DNA of 64,000 bases from NCBI GenBank assembly GCA_031550535.1, contig JAVBOM010000001.1, positions 1-64,000 on the forward strand, given 5' to 3'. This document shows positions 1-8,310 of this stretch, in pieces. The DNA is from Avichristensenella sp031550535 (GTDB lineage Bacteria; Bacillota; Clostridia; Christensenellales; Aristaeellaceae). The translations under genes and the position numbers were made by a program. The notes below the pieces were generated by a model. It had not been told where the DNA came from. It made no database searches and saw only the letters and a program-made list of their open reading frames with translations. Each line of letters opens with the position of its first letter. Positions within the stretch are counted from its first letter, which is position 1.

Positions 1-23
1 CGATCCCCCTTTTAGAATCCCCC

Positions 24-194
24 GGGGTTGGGTTACGGGGGACGGAGCCTGAAATCCTTTGGGATTTCCGGGCGGCTCCGAGTAAACGTACAGATTCCGC
101 CACCAGTCCTGCGGGACTGGTTCTGGAATCTGCGGCGCCCCGCCGCGCATGTCGCCGGGGCTGATTGCATTCGGAGGGGTTTCACACCCCTCCG
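24..194 (+). repeat. Long hairpin-cassette repeat, copy L1
   Basis: First of four copies of a long modular repeat (others near 14.6, 26.2 and 58.3 kb). Hairpins in order: GAAATCC/GGATTTC (51-68), an imperfect stem ending CCAGTCC-TGCG-GGACTGG (93-130, with an internal mismatch where copy L3 is perfect), and CGGAGGGG/CCCCTCCG (172-194). It lies between the window edge and the convergent binding-protein gene. No coding capacity is apparent. Confidence 0.75.
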
Positions 195-204
195 AACCTC
201 CACA

Positions 205-391
205 GGGTTGTCGCCAGCTTCGCGGCGGGTTTGCGGGGTGGGCGCTTCGATGGATGCCGTGCACGCGCGAGTTGGCTGCTGGGTTGACCGTCCGTCGGGG
301 TGCTCTACGCACTTGAGCTCCCCGGGGTTGTCGCCAGCTTCGCGGCGGGTTTGCGGGGTGGGCCCCCTGATGGATGCCGCGCAACCGCGCG
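205..391. repeat. Direct repeat of about 65 bp, two copies
   Basis: The stretch beginning GGGTTGTCGCCAGCTTCGCG near 207 recurs near 326 with only a few changes. Each copy continues into a GATGGATGCCG segment and a CGCG-rich end. It extends the L1 repeat and looks like local duplication of repeat material. Confidence 0.7.
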
Positions 392-405
392 AATCAGTTA
401 TACGT

Positions 406-442
406 GGACCGCGGGGGGAACCGAAGTTTTCCCCCGCGGTCC
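406..442 (-). terminator. Stop-proximal UUCG hairpin after the binding-protein gene
   Basis: Seven nucleotides after the stop codon (450) on the minus strand lies a 12-bp outer stem (GGACCGCGGGGG and its complement) closed by AAC-TTCG-GTT, a C(UUCG)G tetraloop in the sense strand. No U tract follows, so a normal intrinsic terminator is uncertain. It matches hairpins after five other stop codons in the window. Confidence 0.55.
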
Positions 443-449
443 CCTTGCG

Positions 450-1985
450 TTACTTGATTGTGATATCGTGCAGATAGAACGTCCCGTCTACCTGCCGCAT
501 CACGCCCGCGTAGGCGCTGTTGTAGCAGAACAGGTTGTCCGCGTTGTACACCGGCACGGCGTACGCTTCTTCCAGCAGGATCTTGTTGGCGGCGTCCAGT
601 TTCTCCATGCGGACAGCGCGGTCGGTCGTGGTCTTGCTCTCGTACACGAACTGGTCGAACGCTTCATTATTGATGCGGGCGCGCTGGCTGCTCAGCGTGG
701 ATTCCCAGTTCGGCTCCAGCAGTTCCGTGCCGTCGCGGGTGACGTTGGACCACGCGGCCAGCGAGATATCGAAGCGGTCATCAGTCTGGCTCTCGGTCAG
801 CCACGCGGACCAGTCGATCATCTCAATCTGCACGTTGGTCAGGCCAACGGCCGCCAGGTTCGCCTGGAAGTACTCGCCCATCTTCGTGTAGGCGGGCGTG
901 GAGGCGACCAGGAAGCTAATGTGCTCGTTGCCCCAGCCGTTCGCCGCGATGGCGGCCTTGGCGGCCTCCGGGTCATACTTATAGCCGTATTCCTCGGCAG
1001 CCTCGTTATAGCCGAACACCTTCGGGCCGATGATACTGTGGGCGGCCGTCGCGTAGCCTTCCATGATGTACTCGGTGTAGCCTTCCGTATCCAGCGCCTG
1101 CGCGACGGCCACGCGGAAGTCCTTGTTCGCCATGATCGGGTTCTTGTAGGAGTTCGGCCGGAGCATCGCGTAGAGCACCTGCGCGGCGTTGGACGACTCA
1201 AACGTCACGGACGGCATGGCGTTCACGCGGTCGATCTGCTCCACGGTGATGTTGGGCATGAAGTCCGCTTCGCCCGTCTCCATGCGCGCCACGGCGGTGG
1301 ATTCCTCGGCGATGATCGTCATCGTCACGTCCTTGATGGCCGCCGGGCCGTTCCAGTAGTCGTCGTAGCGCGTGAGCACGACGTTCGCGCCGGAAACGGA
1401 ACTGACGAACTTGTACGGGCCCGTGCCGACGGGCGCGATCATCAGATCCTGCGCCTGCTGCGCGGCCGGGGAGACGATGGCGAAGTTGGTGTGGGCGAGC
1501 TTGGCGATGAGCACGCCGTCGGGGTACGCGAGGTTGAGCTGCACGGTGTACTCGTCTAGCACATCCACGGAATCAATGGACTTCACAAGCGACGCGCGCG
1601 CGGAGCCAAATTCCGGGTTCTTGATCAGCGAATACGTGAACTTGAACGCCTCGGCGTCAAACGGCGTGCCGTCGTGGAATGTGACGTCCTGGCGCAGCTT
1701 GATTGTCGCGGTCAGGCCGTCCTCGGAGAATTCCGGCAGCGCTTCGGCCAGGAGGCACTGGAATTCGTTGTCCTGGTTGATACGGTAGAGCGTCTCGTAA
1801 ATCTGCGCGGTGACATACGTGGACGCCTGGTCGTTCGTGCGGAGCGGATCAAACCCGGTGAACGGGGCCGTCAGGACGATGTTGAACATTTTATCGCCCG
1901 TGACGGGGGCCGCGGACGCTGTGCCGAGTACGGACAGGCCGGCCAGCAGGACGAAAGCGAGGGTCAAGGCAAAGATCTTTTTCAT
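450..1985 (-). CDS. Peptide/nickel-type ABC transporter substrate-binding protein (SBP family 5)
   Basis: Extracytoplasmic solute receptor, 511 residues, of the DppA/OppA/NikA family, expected to deliver oligopeptides or a similar ligand to the permeases encoded upstream. The start follows a good AAGGAG site and gives a signal peptide (MKKIFALTLAFVLLAGL) with an Ala-x-Ala type end near residue 26. Family hallmarks are NIVLTAPFTGFDPL near the N-terminus and the LAEALPEFSEDGLTATIKLRQDVTFHDG-type segment. There is no lipobox cysteine, which is odd for a monoderm Firmicute, where such receptors are normally lipid-anchored. It is last of a three-gene operon; no ATPase genes are present. The ligand cannot be told from sequence. 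Confidence 0.9.
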   Translation of the reverse strand: MKKIFALTLAFVLLAGLSVLGTASAAPVTGDKMFNIVLTAPFTGFDPLRTNDQASTYVTAQIYETLYRINQDNEFQCLLAEALPEFSEDGLTATIKLRQDVTFHDGTPFDAEAFKFTYSLIKNPEFGSARASLVKSIDSVDVLDEYTVQLNLAYPDGVLIAKLAHTNFAIVSPAAQQAQDLMIAPVGTGPYKFVSSVSGANVVLTRYDDYWNGPAAIKDVTMTIIAEESTAVARMETGEADFMPNITVEQIDRVNAMPSVTFESSNAAQVLYAMLRPNSYKNPIMANKDFRVAVAQALDTEGYTEYIMEGYATAAHSIIGPKVFGYNEAAEEYGYKYDPEAAKAAIAANGWGNEHISFLVASTPAYTKMGEYFQANLAAVGLTNVQIEMIDWSAWLTESQTDDRFDISLAAWSNVTRDGTELLEPNWESTLSSQRARINNEAFDQFVYESKTTTDRAVRMEKLDAANKILLEEAYAVPVYNADNLFCYNSAYAGVMRQVDGTFYLHDITIK

Positions 1986-2061
1986 GATTCCTGGCTCCTT
2001 CGTGAAGATACTATTACACCCCGCTCTCTTCAATAGAGAAAACCGGGGGCAACGCCGTAAA

Positions 2062-2961
2062 TCAGTCCTTCAGGCTCGGGTCCAGCACGTCGCGCAGCTT
2101 ATCGCCCAGGATGTTAAAGCAGATGACCGTAATCATCACGGCCACGCCGGGAATGACGATCAGGCTGGCGCGCTTCCACATGTACTCCTTGGCCGTGGCG
2201 ATCATACCGCCCCACTCCGGCGCGGGTGGGGGCACGCCCATACCCAGGTAGCTGAGCGTGGCGATGGAGATGACGGAGGTGGCCATGCGCATCGTCGCGA
2301 TGACGATGATGATCGGCAGGCAGTTCTTCAGGATGTGCACGCAGATGATGCGGGCGTCGCTCGCCCCCGTGGCGCGGATGGCCAGGATGTAGTCCTCCTC
2401 CTTGATCTGCAGCACGCGACCGCGAATCATCCGGGCAAAGCTCGGGATGGACCAGATGCTGATGGCGAGCATGGCGTTGAACGTGCTCGCGCCGAGCATC
2501 GCGATGATGAGCATCGCCAGCAGAATACCCGGGAACGTGAACAGCAGGTCCATGAACCGCATGATGAGGTTATCCAGCCGCCTGTAATACCCGGCCAGGA
2601 GGCCGAAGATGGTGCCGAAGATGAGCCCGATGCCCGTGGACACAAAGCCGACCATCAGCGAGATGCGGCCGCCCCACAGCAGTCTGGACAGCACGTCGCG
2701 CCCCAGGTGGTCCGTGCCGAGCAGGTGGCCCTCCGCGTACTTGGCGGCCTCCTGCGGGTTGCTGCCCCATTTTGCCCAGACGCCGGGCGCCAGCTTGATG
2801 GTGACATTCGCAGCCTCGGGCGGGAACGGCGCGATGACGGGCGCCAGCAGCACCAGGATGATTTCCACCAGCAGGAGGACGGCGCAGGCGGTCGCCAGCT
2901 TGTTCTTCAGCAGCTTTTGCCCCGCGATGCGGATGGGGTTGGTTCGCGCGACGGTTTCCAT
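2062..2961 (-). CDS. ABC transporter permease, DppC/OppC type
   Basis: Inner-membrane subunit, 299 residues, of a peptide-type importer. It has an N-terminal membrane segment after a short cytoplasmic tail, the GHLLGTDHLGRDVLSRLLWG motif typical of DppC, about five further hydrophobic helices, and the EAA-like loop (AIRATGASDARIICVHIL) that contacts the ATPase. The start ATG has a GGAGG site and lies 11 nt after the dppB-type gene, so they are co-transcribed. The receptor gene follows after 76 nt. Confidence 0.92.
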   Translation of the reverse strand: METVARTNPIRIAGQKLLKNKLATACAVLLLVEIILVLLAPVIAPFPPEAANVTIKLAPGVWAKWGSNPQEAAKYAEGHLLGTDHLGRDVLSRLLWGGRISLMVGFVSTGIGLIFGTIFGLLAGYYRRLDNLIMRFMDLLFTFPGILLAMLIIAMLGASTFNAMLAISIWSIPSFARMIRGRVLQIKEEDYILAIRATGASDARIICVHILKNCLPIIIVIATMRMATSVISIATLSYLGMGVPPPAPEWGGMIATAKEYMWKRASLIVIPGVAVMITVICFNILGDKLRDVLDPSLKD

Positions 2962-2972
2962 GACGGCACCTC

Positions 2973-3914
2973 CTACTGGTACTTGATGCGCGGGTCGATA
3001 ACGCAGTACACGATGTCCACCGCGAGGTTCACCAGGATGAACAGCGTCGCGATGACGAGCACCGTGCTCTGCACCACCGGGTAATTGCGCGTGTTGATGC
3101 CGTTGATGAGGTATGTGCCGACGCCGTTCACGACAAACACCTGCTCCGTGATGATCGCACCGCCGAGCAGGCCGCCGAAGCTCGTGCCAAACTGCGTGAC
3201 CAGCGGGATCAGCGCGTTGCGCAGCGCGTGGATGAACACGACCGCCGTGCCCGTGAGGCCCTTGGACTTGGCCGTGCGGATGTAGTCGGACTGGAGCACG
3301 TCCAGCATGGCCGAACGGCCGATGCGGGTGAAGCTGGCAATGGTGGCCGTGGAAAGCGCGATGGCGGGCAGTAGCGCCTGCCGAAAGCCCTCGGCTGTCC
3401 AGAACGGCGCGGTCATGCCGCCGGAAGGGAACCAACGGAACTTAACCGAAAAAAAATAGATCAGCATGGTGCCCAGCCAGAAGTTCGGCAGCGAAATGCC
3501 GACCAGGGAGCCGGTGGTCAGCACGTTGTCCAGCGCCGAATCCTTGCGCAGGGCGGTGATGATGCCGGTGGGGATGCCGATGAGGACCGACAGGATGATG
3601 CTCGCGCACGCCAGGTTCAGCGTATTGGGCAGACGCACGGCGATTTCCTGCAAAATGGGCTGGCGCGTCGTGTAGGAGACACCCAGGTTCAGCGTCAATA
3701 AATTCTTCAAATAAATGAAGTATTGCACCAAAAAAGGCCGGTCCAGCCCAAGCGCGACGCGCACACGGACAATGTCCTCCGGCGTGGCGCTCGCGCCCGC
3801 GACCATCGTCGCCGGGTCGCCCGGCGCGATATACAGGCTCGCAAACACGATGAAGGACATCCCCAAAAGCAAGAGCACCATCAGCATGATGCGCATACCG
3901 ATATATTTCGCCAT
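2973..3914 (-). CDS. ABC transporter permease, DppB/OppB type
   Basis: First gene of the importer operon, 313 residues. The N-terminal helix (MAKYIGMRIMLMVLLLLGMSF) is followed by the family segment YIAPGDPATMVAG, six predicted helices and the ATPase-contact loop KGLTGTAVVFIHALRNALIPL. I chose the ATG at 3914 over that at 3920 because AAGGGG is then six bases away. An in-frame extension upstream (MAPDFSNRAAV) is read from an intergenic repeat and is not likely protein. A sigma-A-like promoter lies at 4103-4131. Confidence 0.92.
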   Translation of the reverse strand: MAKYIGMRIMLMVLLLLGMSFIVFASLYIAPGDPATMVAGASATPEDIVRVRVALGLDRPFLVQYFIYLKNLLTLNLGVSYTTRQPILQEIAVRLPNTLNLACASIILSVLIGIPTGIITALRKDSALDNVLTTGSLVGISLPNFWLGTMLIYFFSVKFRWFPSGGMTAPFWTAEGFRQALLPAIALSTATIASFTRIGRSAMLDVLQSDYIRTAKSKGLTGTAVVFIHALRNALIPLVTQFGTSFGGLLGGAIITEQVFVVNGVGTYLINGINTRNYPVVQSTVLVIATLFILVNLAVDIVYCVIDPRIKYQ

Positions 3915-3950
3915 AAGCATCCCCTTACTTCTAAACTGGATACTTTGTAC

Positions 3951-4009
3951 GGCGGCGCGATTTGAAAAATCGGGCGCCATAGAGGGATTTCTCGTGAGAA
4001 ATCCCTACC
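3951..4009 (+). repeat. Short double-hairpin repeat (S family)
   Basis: Module B (GGCGGCGCGATTTGAAAAAT then CGGGCGCCAT) followed by module A (GGGATTTCTCGTGAGAAATCCC). It sits 36 nt upstream of the minus-strand permease start, in the orientation that is commonest for this family relative to genes. Confidence 0.8.
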
Positions 4010-4102
4010 GCTATGCGGCTATTCAGATTTCAAATCACTCAGCAAGAAGTCGGCCGACATGAATTGCAGGAAATCCGATCCGGCTTGCAAAAAATTTCTT
4101 GT

Positions 4103-4131
4103 ATCATAGCACTAAAGCACCGATTTTACAA
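4103..4131 (-). promoter_or_regulatory. Sigma-A-like promoter of the ABC importer operon
   Basis: Minus strand TTGTAA, 17-bp spacer, TATGAT, in an AT-rich stretch upstream of the dppB-type permease. The S repeat lies in the resulting 5' leader. Confidence 0.6.
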
Positions 4132-4283
4132 TCCGGAAAGTATGGAAATGTGTAGAAAAAGCACAGATAGAAGTGATAATATATAATAAGTAGATATTCC
4201 TTTATATCCATACAAATTGCTCATAAAAACATTAAGTTGAGCGCATATTTTTGGCATTCGCCTTTCTTTTCCCTATGGTGACA

Positions 4284-4312
4284 AAATAACCGCCACGGTG
4301 CGGCGGTTATAA
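4284..4312 (-). terminator. Intrinsic terminator of the chaperone / zinc-ribbon operon
   Basis: Perfect 9-bp stem ATAACCGCC/GGCGGTTAT with a 7-nt loop, followed on the minus strand by TTTTG. It lies about 20 nt after the zinc-ribbon gene stop. Confidence 0.8.
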
Positions 4313-4330
4313 ATAATTCAGGTGCCCTTT

Positions 4331-4765
4331 TCACGTCTTTTGATCAAACACATGGTCGCATGGCTTGCACCGGACGGAAATGGACCCGGCGCCGCGCGGC
4401 AGGCGAATCCAGCTATGGCAGTTGGGGCAGCGCACGTATTTGTACTCCTTCCGGTTCTTAAAGCGCACCTGGGACTGGGAAAACTTTGTGCGCGTGCCGC
4501 GGACCGCCGCGAGGAATTTCCGGTTTTCAGCACCGCGCCGCGCCTTGTCCTTGGACAGCATGCGATACACCACAAAGATATACAGCGCCACGCTCAGCGT
4601 GGAAAAAATGCCGATGCCGGAAAGGAGCGAAATAAAGAACAGCGCGATGCCCGTCCACAGCAGCGTGGTGGACAGACTGTCCATGCCGTACCGGCCGGCA
4701 AAAAAAGTGCCCAGCGCCGACCCGATTTTCCCCATGCCCGCCTTGATTTTCTCCCAGATGTTCAT
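4331..4765 (-). CDS. Membrane protein with C-terminal zinc ribbon
   Basis: 144 residues. The N-terminal amphipathic part (MNIWEKIKAGMGKIGSALG) precedes a hydrophobic hairpin of two helices (about residues 33-70), a basic linker, and a C-terminal rubredoxin-like knuckle: CPNCHSWIRLPRGAGSISVRC then KPC. That is C-x2-C and C-x2-C spaced 16 residues, so zinc binding is likely. The start has an AGGAGT site 8 nt upstream. It lies last in the minus-strand block with the J protein, DUF5685 protein and DnaK, 111 nt downstream of the J protein with an S repeat between. I infer a membrane role linked to that chaperone set; function is unknown. Confidence 0.8.
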   Translation of the reverse strand: MNIWEKIKAGMGKIGSALGTFFAGRYGMDSLSTTLLWTGIALFFISLLSGIGIFSTLSVALYIFVVYRMLSKDKARRGAENRKFLAAVRGTRTKFSQSQVRFKNRKEYKYVRCPNCHSWIRLPRGAGSISVRCKPCDHVFDQKT

Positions 4766-4790
4766 CCAGATCACTCCTGTTTGATGAGAT

Positions 4791-4869
4791 GGGGATTTCT
4801 GGCGAAATCCCCTTGATGGCGCGGATCTAGACATCCCCGCCTCGCCCGATTTTTCAAATCAGCGCCGCC
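4791..4869 (-). repeat. Short double-hairpin repeat (S family), expanded copy
   Basis: Module A (GGGGATTTCTGGCGAAATCCCC), a middle segment GGCGCGGATCTAGACATCC, then module B (CGCCCGATTTTTCAAATCAG CGCCGCC). It lies between the J-protein and zinc-ribbon genes. Relative to these minus-strand genes it is reversed compared with most copies. Confidence 0.75.
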
Positions 4870-4876
4870 GCCACAA

Positions 4877-5647
4877 TTAAAACCGCGCGCCGCCCGTGCA
4901 GCAACTCGCCCCGTTGCAGACGCAGTTGCACAGCATGTTGGCGATGCACACGGTCATGCACGGGTTGCCGCAGAGCATGTCCCGGATGGTGCCGAAATCC
5001 GCGTTCTGCCGCTGGTACTGCTGCCCGCCCGCCTGCAAATCGCCGAGCAGCGCCTGGAAATCCGGGTTGCGCGGGTCCATGTTCACCGCCGTGCGCGCGT
5101 CGCTGAGCGCGGCCATGCGCTGGCCCGTGCCGAGGCTTATCAGCGCGCTCCAGTAGAACCAGGCGGCCGTGTGCACGGTGATGCCCTCCAGAAGATAGCG
5201 CGCCCGCTGGTAATCGCCCGACAGCACGGCGCGCTGCACGGCGGCCAGCTCGGGCGTGGACTCCTGGCGGTTCGCGCCGTGCCGCCCCGTGCGGCCCCCC
5301 TGGGACCGCTGGTATTGGTTGTACCCGCCGTACCCGGCGAACCCCCGGAAAAACTCCTCGAAGGGGTCCTGCCCCCGCTGCGAATACTGGCCCGTGTTCC
5401 GCTGCTGGCCGTATGGGTTCTGGTACGGGTTTTGCCGCTGTTGCTGGCCGTTCCCGTTTTGCCCTCCGCCGCCCTTGATGAGGATGGTATACGCCTCGTT
5501 CAGCTCCTTCATCTTCGCCTCGGCCGCCGGGGCGCCGTTGTTCAGGTCCGGATGATATTTCTTGGCGAGCTTTCGGTACGCCGCCTTGATCTCATCGTCG
5601 GAAGCGGTACGGGGAACGCCGAGCACCTCATAAGGATCTCTGTTCAT
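4877..5647 (-). CDS. J-domain protein with TPR-like region and Cys-rich tail
   Basis: 256-residue Hsp40-type co-chaperone. The J domain spans residues 1-65 with the essential HPD (KKYHPDLNNG). A Gly/Gln/Asn/Tyr-rich linker (about 58-125) replaces the zinc-finger and substrate domains of DnaJ. Residues about 130-205 resemble a TPR (GDYQRARYLLEGI, then WFYWSALISLGTGQRMAALSD). The last 35 residues hold eight cysteines (CGNPCMTVC, CNCVC, CC), possibly a metal or Fe-S site. Its ATG overlaps the DUF5685 stop (ATGA), showing translational coupling. It probably stimulates the ATPase of the DnaK three genes upstream and directs it to a specialised client. Confidence 0.88.
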   Translation of the reverse strand: MNRDPYEVLGVPRTASDDEIKAAYRKLAKKYHPDLNNGAPAAEAKMKELNEAYTILIKGGGGQNGNGQQQRQNPYQNPYGQQRNTGQYSQRGQDPFEEFFRGFAGYGGYNQYQRSQGGRTGRHGANRQESTPELAAVQRAVLSGDYQRARYLLEGITVHTAAWFYWSALISLGTGQRMAALSDARTAVNMDPRNPDFQALLGDLQAGGQQYQRQNADFGTIRDMLCGNPCMTVCIANMLCNCVCNGASCCTGGARF

Positions 5648-6483
5648 GCAACAATCTCTTTCTTCGTCCGTTGGTCATAGATGCCCACATACCTGCGCCA
5701 TACGCCGCCGTACAGGACATTGCGCAGGATCTCCGCGTCCTTCACAAGGGGCAGCACCTCAAACGCGCGGACGCATTCCGCCATCGTCATCATCAGCGTC
5801 TCCCGGGTCAGTTCCTCAAAATCCTCGCGGTCCTGCAGGGGGATCAGCGGGTTGTACCGGTTCCGCTTCGCGTCCTCCGGCAGGTCGTCATACGCGTCCA
5901 TCATGTAGATGAAGCGCCCCAGCTCCTCGCCCATTCTGCGCAGCGGCGTTTGCCAGAGGTCGTCCCGGTACGCGAACAGCTCGCCCAGGAGCGAGGCCGT
6001 CAGGTTCGCGGGCGGGTCCATGCGCAGATCCCTCGCGCGCTCGATCTCCGTGATTTCGGTGAGCCTCCGCTCGATGTGCGTGCACTTTTCCGGGTATCTC
6101 TTTTCCACCCGTCCGTACGCGCCGCGCAGCAGCGTTGCCTGGGCCAGCCCCGCGGCGCTCCGGTCGTCCGCCCAGTCGTCCATTTTCTTGTGGTAGGCCA
6201 GCGCGATGTTCATGTCGGCCACATAGCCCGCGATTTCGTTCCGCGCGAACGGACGCTCCTTCACCGGGTGCAGCGCGCACCGGCCCGCCGCGCGTTCCTC
6301 CTCCGGCTCGTACAGCGAGGAAAGGAGGATCAGCAGGAACGTCATATCGTAGCTGAGCGTGACGCGGCCCATGTTGCCATGGCGCTCTTTCAGCGTGCGG
6401 CACAGGCCGCAGTAGTACGCCTGATACCGCTCGCGGGCCGCCTCGCCCAGCGCCTCGGGGTTGATGTTGATGTAGCCAAACAT
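5644..6483 (-). CDS. DUF5685 family protein
   Basis: 279 residues, helical, no signal peptide. It begins MFGYININPEALGEAARERY and carries family features: YYCGLCRTLKERHG, a second Cys/His patch (CALHPVKERPFARNEIAGYV), and an acidic GRFIYMMDAYDDLPEDAKRNRYNPL segment. The arrangement resembles all-alpha prenyl-synthase-like folds, but I make no catalytic claim. The start has GGAGG 8 nt upstream, is 13 nt after dnaK, and the end overlaps the J-protein start by 4 nt. The tight DnaK-DUF5685-J order suggests one functional unit; the biochemical role is unknown. Confidence 0.82.
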   Translation of the reverse strand: MFGYININPEALGEAARERYQAYYCGLCRTLKERHGNMGRVTLSYDMTFLLILLSSLYEPEEERAAGRCALHPVKERPFARNEIAGYVADMNIALAYHKKMDDWADDRSAAGLAQATLLRGAYGRVEKRYPEKCTHIERRLTEITEIERARDLRMDPPANLTASLLGELFAYRDDLWQTPLRRMGEELGRFIYMMDAYDDLPEDAKRNRYNPLIPLQDREDFEELTRETLMMTMAECVRAFEVLPLVKDAEILRNVLYGGVWRRYVGIYDQRTKKEIVA

Positions 6484-6496
6484 GCGCTTGCCTCCG

Positions 6497-8290
6497 TTAT
6501 TGATTGGGATTCGTGTCGTCGTCGTTCGGGCGGGATTCATCGTTCCGCGTGAATTCCGCGTCGTTCGCGCCGTCCGGGTGCTCCGCGTCGTCCACCACCT
6601 GCCCGGCCTGCCCAAGCGCGTACGCCAGGGCATTGTTCGCGTCCTTCAGCGCCGCCGGGTCCTTGCCCTTCTGCGCCTTTGTCACGCGGTCCATCGCCTG
6701 CCCGACGCCGTGCGGGTCGCCGCTCTTCTTCTGCTGCTTGGCCACGGCCTTCGCCTGGTACAAAAGCTGCTCCGCGCGGTTTTCCTCGGCCGCGCTCTCC
6801 CTTTTCAGCGCGTCCTCCCGGGCGTAGATCTCCGCGTCGCGGATCGCCTGATCGATTTCCCGCGAGCTGAGGTTCGACGAGCCCGCGATCGTGATTTCCT
6901 GCTGTTTGTTCGTGTCCAGGTCCTTGGCGGACACGTTGACAATGCCGTTCGCGTCGATGCTGAACGTCACCTCGATCTGCGGAACGCCTTGCATCGCGCG
7001 CCGGATGCCCTTCAGCTTGAACTTGCCCAGCGTCTTATTCGCCGAAGCGATCTCCCTCTCCCCCTGCAGCACGTGAATTTCCACCGTGGGCTGGAACGGC
7101 GCGGCGGTGGTGAACACCTGGCTCTGCTGCACGGGGATGGTGGTGTTCCGCGCGATGATCTGCGAGAACACGTCGCCCATCGTCTCAATGCCGAGCGACA
7201 GCGGCGTCACGTCCAGCAGCAGCAGCCCCGTCACCGTGCCGATGAGCACGCCTCCCTGGAGCGCCGCGCCGACCGCCACGCATTCGTCCGGGTTGATGCC
7301 CTTGCTCGGCTCCATGCCCGTATATTCTTTCACAATGCGCTCCACCGCCGGGATGCGCGTGGACCCGCCCACGAGCAGCACGCGGTTCAGATCGCGCGGC
7401 AGAAGCCCCGCGTCGTGCATCGCCTGTTGCATGGGGCCAAGCGTCGCCTTGACCAGATGCGCGGTGAGCTCGTCAAACTTCGCGCGCGTCAGCGGGATGT
7501 TCATGTGCTTGTCCGCCAGCAAAAATGGAAGGTTCACCACCGTACTGCCCGCGCTGCTCAGCTCGATTTTCGCCTTTTCCGCCGCCTCCCGCACGCGCTG
7601 CATGGCGATGGCGTCCCCGGACAGGTCCACGCGTTCCGTCTCCCGGAAGGCTTTCACCAGAAAATCTGCGAGGCACCGGTCAAAGTCATCTCCGCCCAGC
7701 CGGTTGTTGCCCGCCGTGGACAGCACCTCGATCACGTCCTGGTTGATGTCCAGCACCGACACGTCGAACGTGCCGCCGCCCAGGTCGTACACCATGATTT
7801 TCTGCGAACCGCTCTTGTCCACGCCGTAGGCGAGCGCCGCCGCCGTCGGCTCGTTGATGATCCGCTTGACCTCAAGGCCAGCGATCCTGCCCGCGTCCTT
7901 CGTCGCCTGCCGCTGCGCGTCCGAAAAATACGCGGGCACGGTGATGACCGCCTCCGTCACGCGCTCGCCGAGGTACGCCTCCGCGTCCGCCTTCAGCTTT
8001 TGCAAAATGAACGCGGAGATTTCCTGAGGCGAATAGCGCCGGTCGTCAATCCGGACGCGGTTGTCCGTGCCCATCTCCCGCTTGATGGACGTGACCGTCC
8101 GGTTCGGGTTGGTCACCGCCTGCCTGCGGGCAACGCCGCCCACGATGCGCTCCCCTTCCTTTGTAAAGGCGACGACGGAGGGCGTCGTGCGCTCCCCCTC
8201 GGCGTTTGGGATGATGACGGCGGCGTCATTTTCCATGAATGCCATACACGAGTTCGTCGTGCCCAGGTCGATTCCGATAATTTTTCCCAT
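6497..8290 (-). CDS. dnaK: Hsp70 chaperone DnaK
   Basis: 597 residues, close to usual DnaK length. The nucleotide-binding domain has phosphate loops IGIDLGTTNSCMAF and VYDLGGGTFDVS and the adenosine motif LVGGSTRIPAVE. Next comes the linker TGLLLLDVTPLSLGIE, then the substrate-binding domain (NTTIPVQQSQVFTTAAPFQP) and a helical lid ending in an acidic Asn/Asp-rich tail. The start follows GGAGGAAG; a longer in-frame reading upstream crosses an S repeat and is not protein. No CIRCE operator is visible and grpE/hrcA are absent, unlike the classical heat-shock operon. This may be a dedicated paralogue working with the adjacent J protein. Confidence 0.95.
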   Translation of the reverse strand: MGKIIGIDLGTTNSCMAFMENDAAVIIPNAEGERTTPSVVAFTKEGERIVGGVARRQAVTNPNRTVTSIKREMGTDNRVRIDDRRYSPQEISAFILQKLKADAEAYLGERVTEAVITVPAYFSDAQRQATKDAGRIAGLEVKRIINEPTAAALAYGVDKSGSQKIMVYDLGGGTFDVSVLDINQDVIEVLSTAGNNRLGGDDFDRCLADFLVKAFRETERVDLSGDAIAMQRVREAAEKAKIELSSAGSTVVNLPFLLADKHMNIPLTRAKFDELTAHLVKATLGPMQQAMHDAGLLPRDLNRVLLVGGSTRIPAVERIVKEYTGMEPSKGINPDECVAVGAALQGGVLIGTVTGLLLLDVTPLSLGIETMGDVFSQIIARNTTIPVQQSQVFTTAAPFQPTVEIHVLQGEREIASANKTLGKFKLKGIRRAMQGVPQIEVTFSIDANGIVNVSAKDLDTNKQQEITIAGSSNLSSREIDQAIRDAEIYAREDALKRESAAEENRAEQLLYQAKAVAKQQKKSGDPHGVGQAMDRVTKAQKGKDPAALKDANNALAYALGQAGQVVDDAEHPDGANDAEFTRNDESRPNDDDTNPNQ

Positions 8291-8310
8291 GGTTCTTCCT
8301 CCAGCCATAC

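Noticed and set aside
300..1559. Long plus-strand reading frame (419 codons) opposite the binding-protein gene
   Set aside because: Arg/Val/His-rich shadow of a GC-rich gene; no ribosome site or recognisable domain, and the minus-strand gene is unmistakable.
3915..3980. N-terminal extension of the permease reading MAPDFSN
   Set aside because: Translated from an S repeat; the ATG at 3914 has the proper ribosome site.
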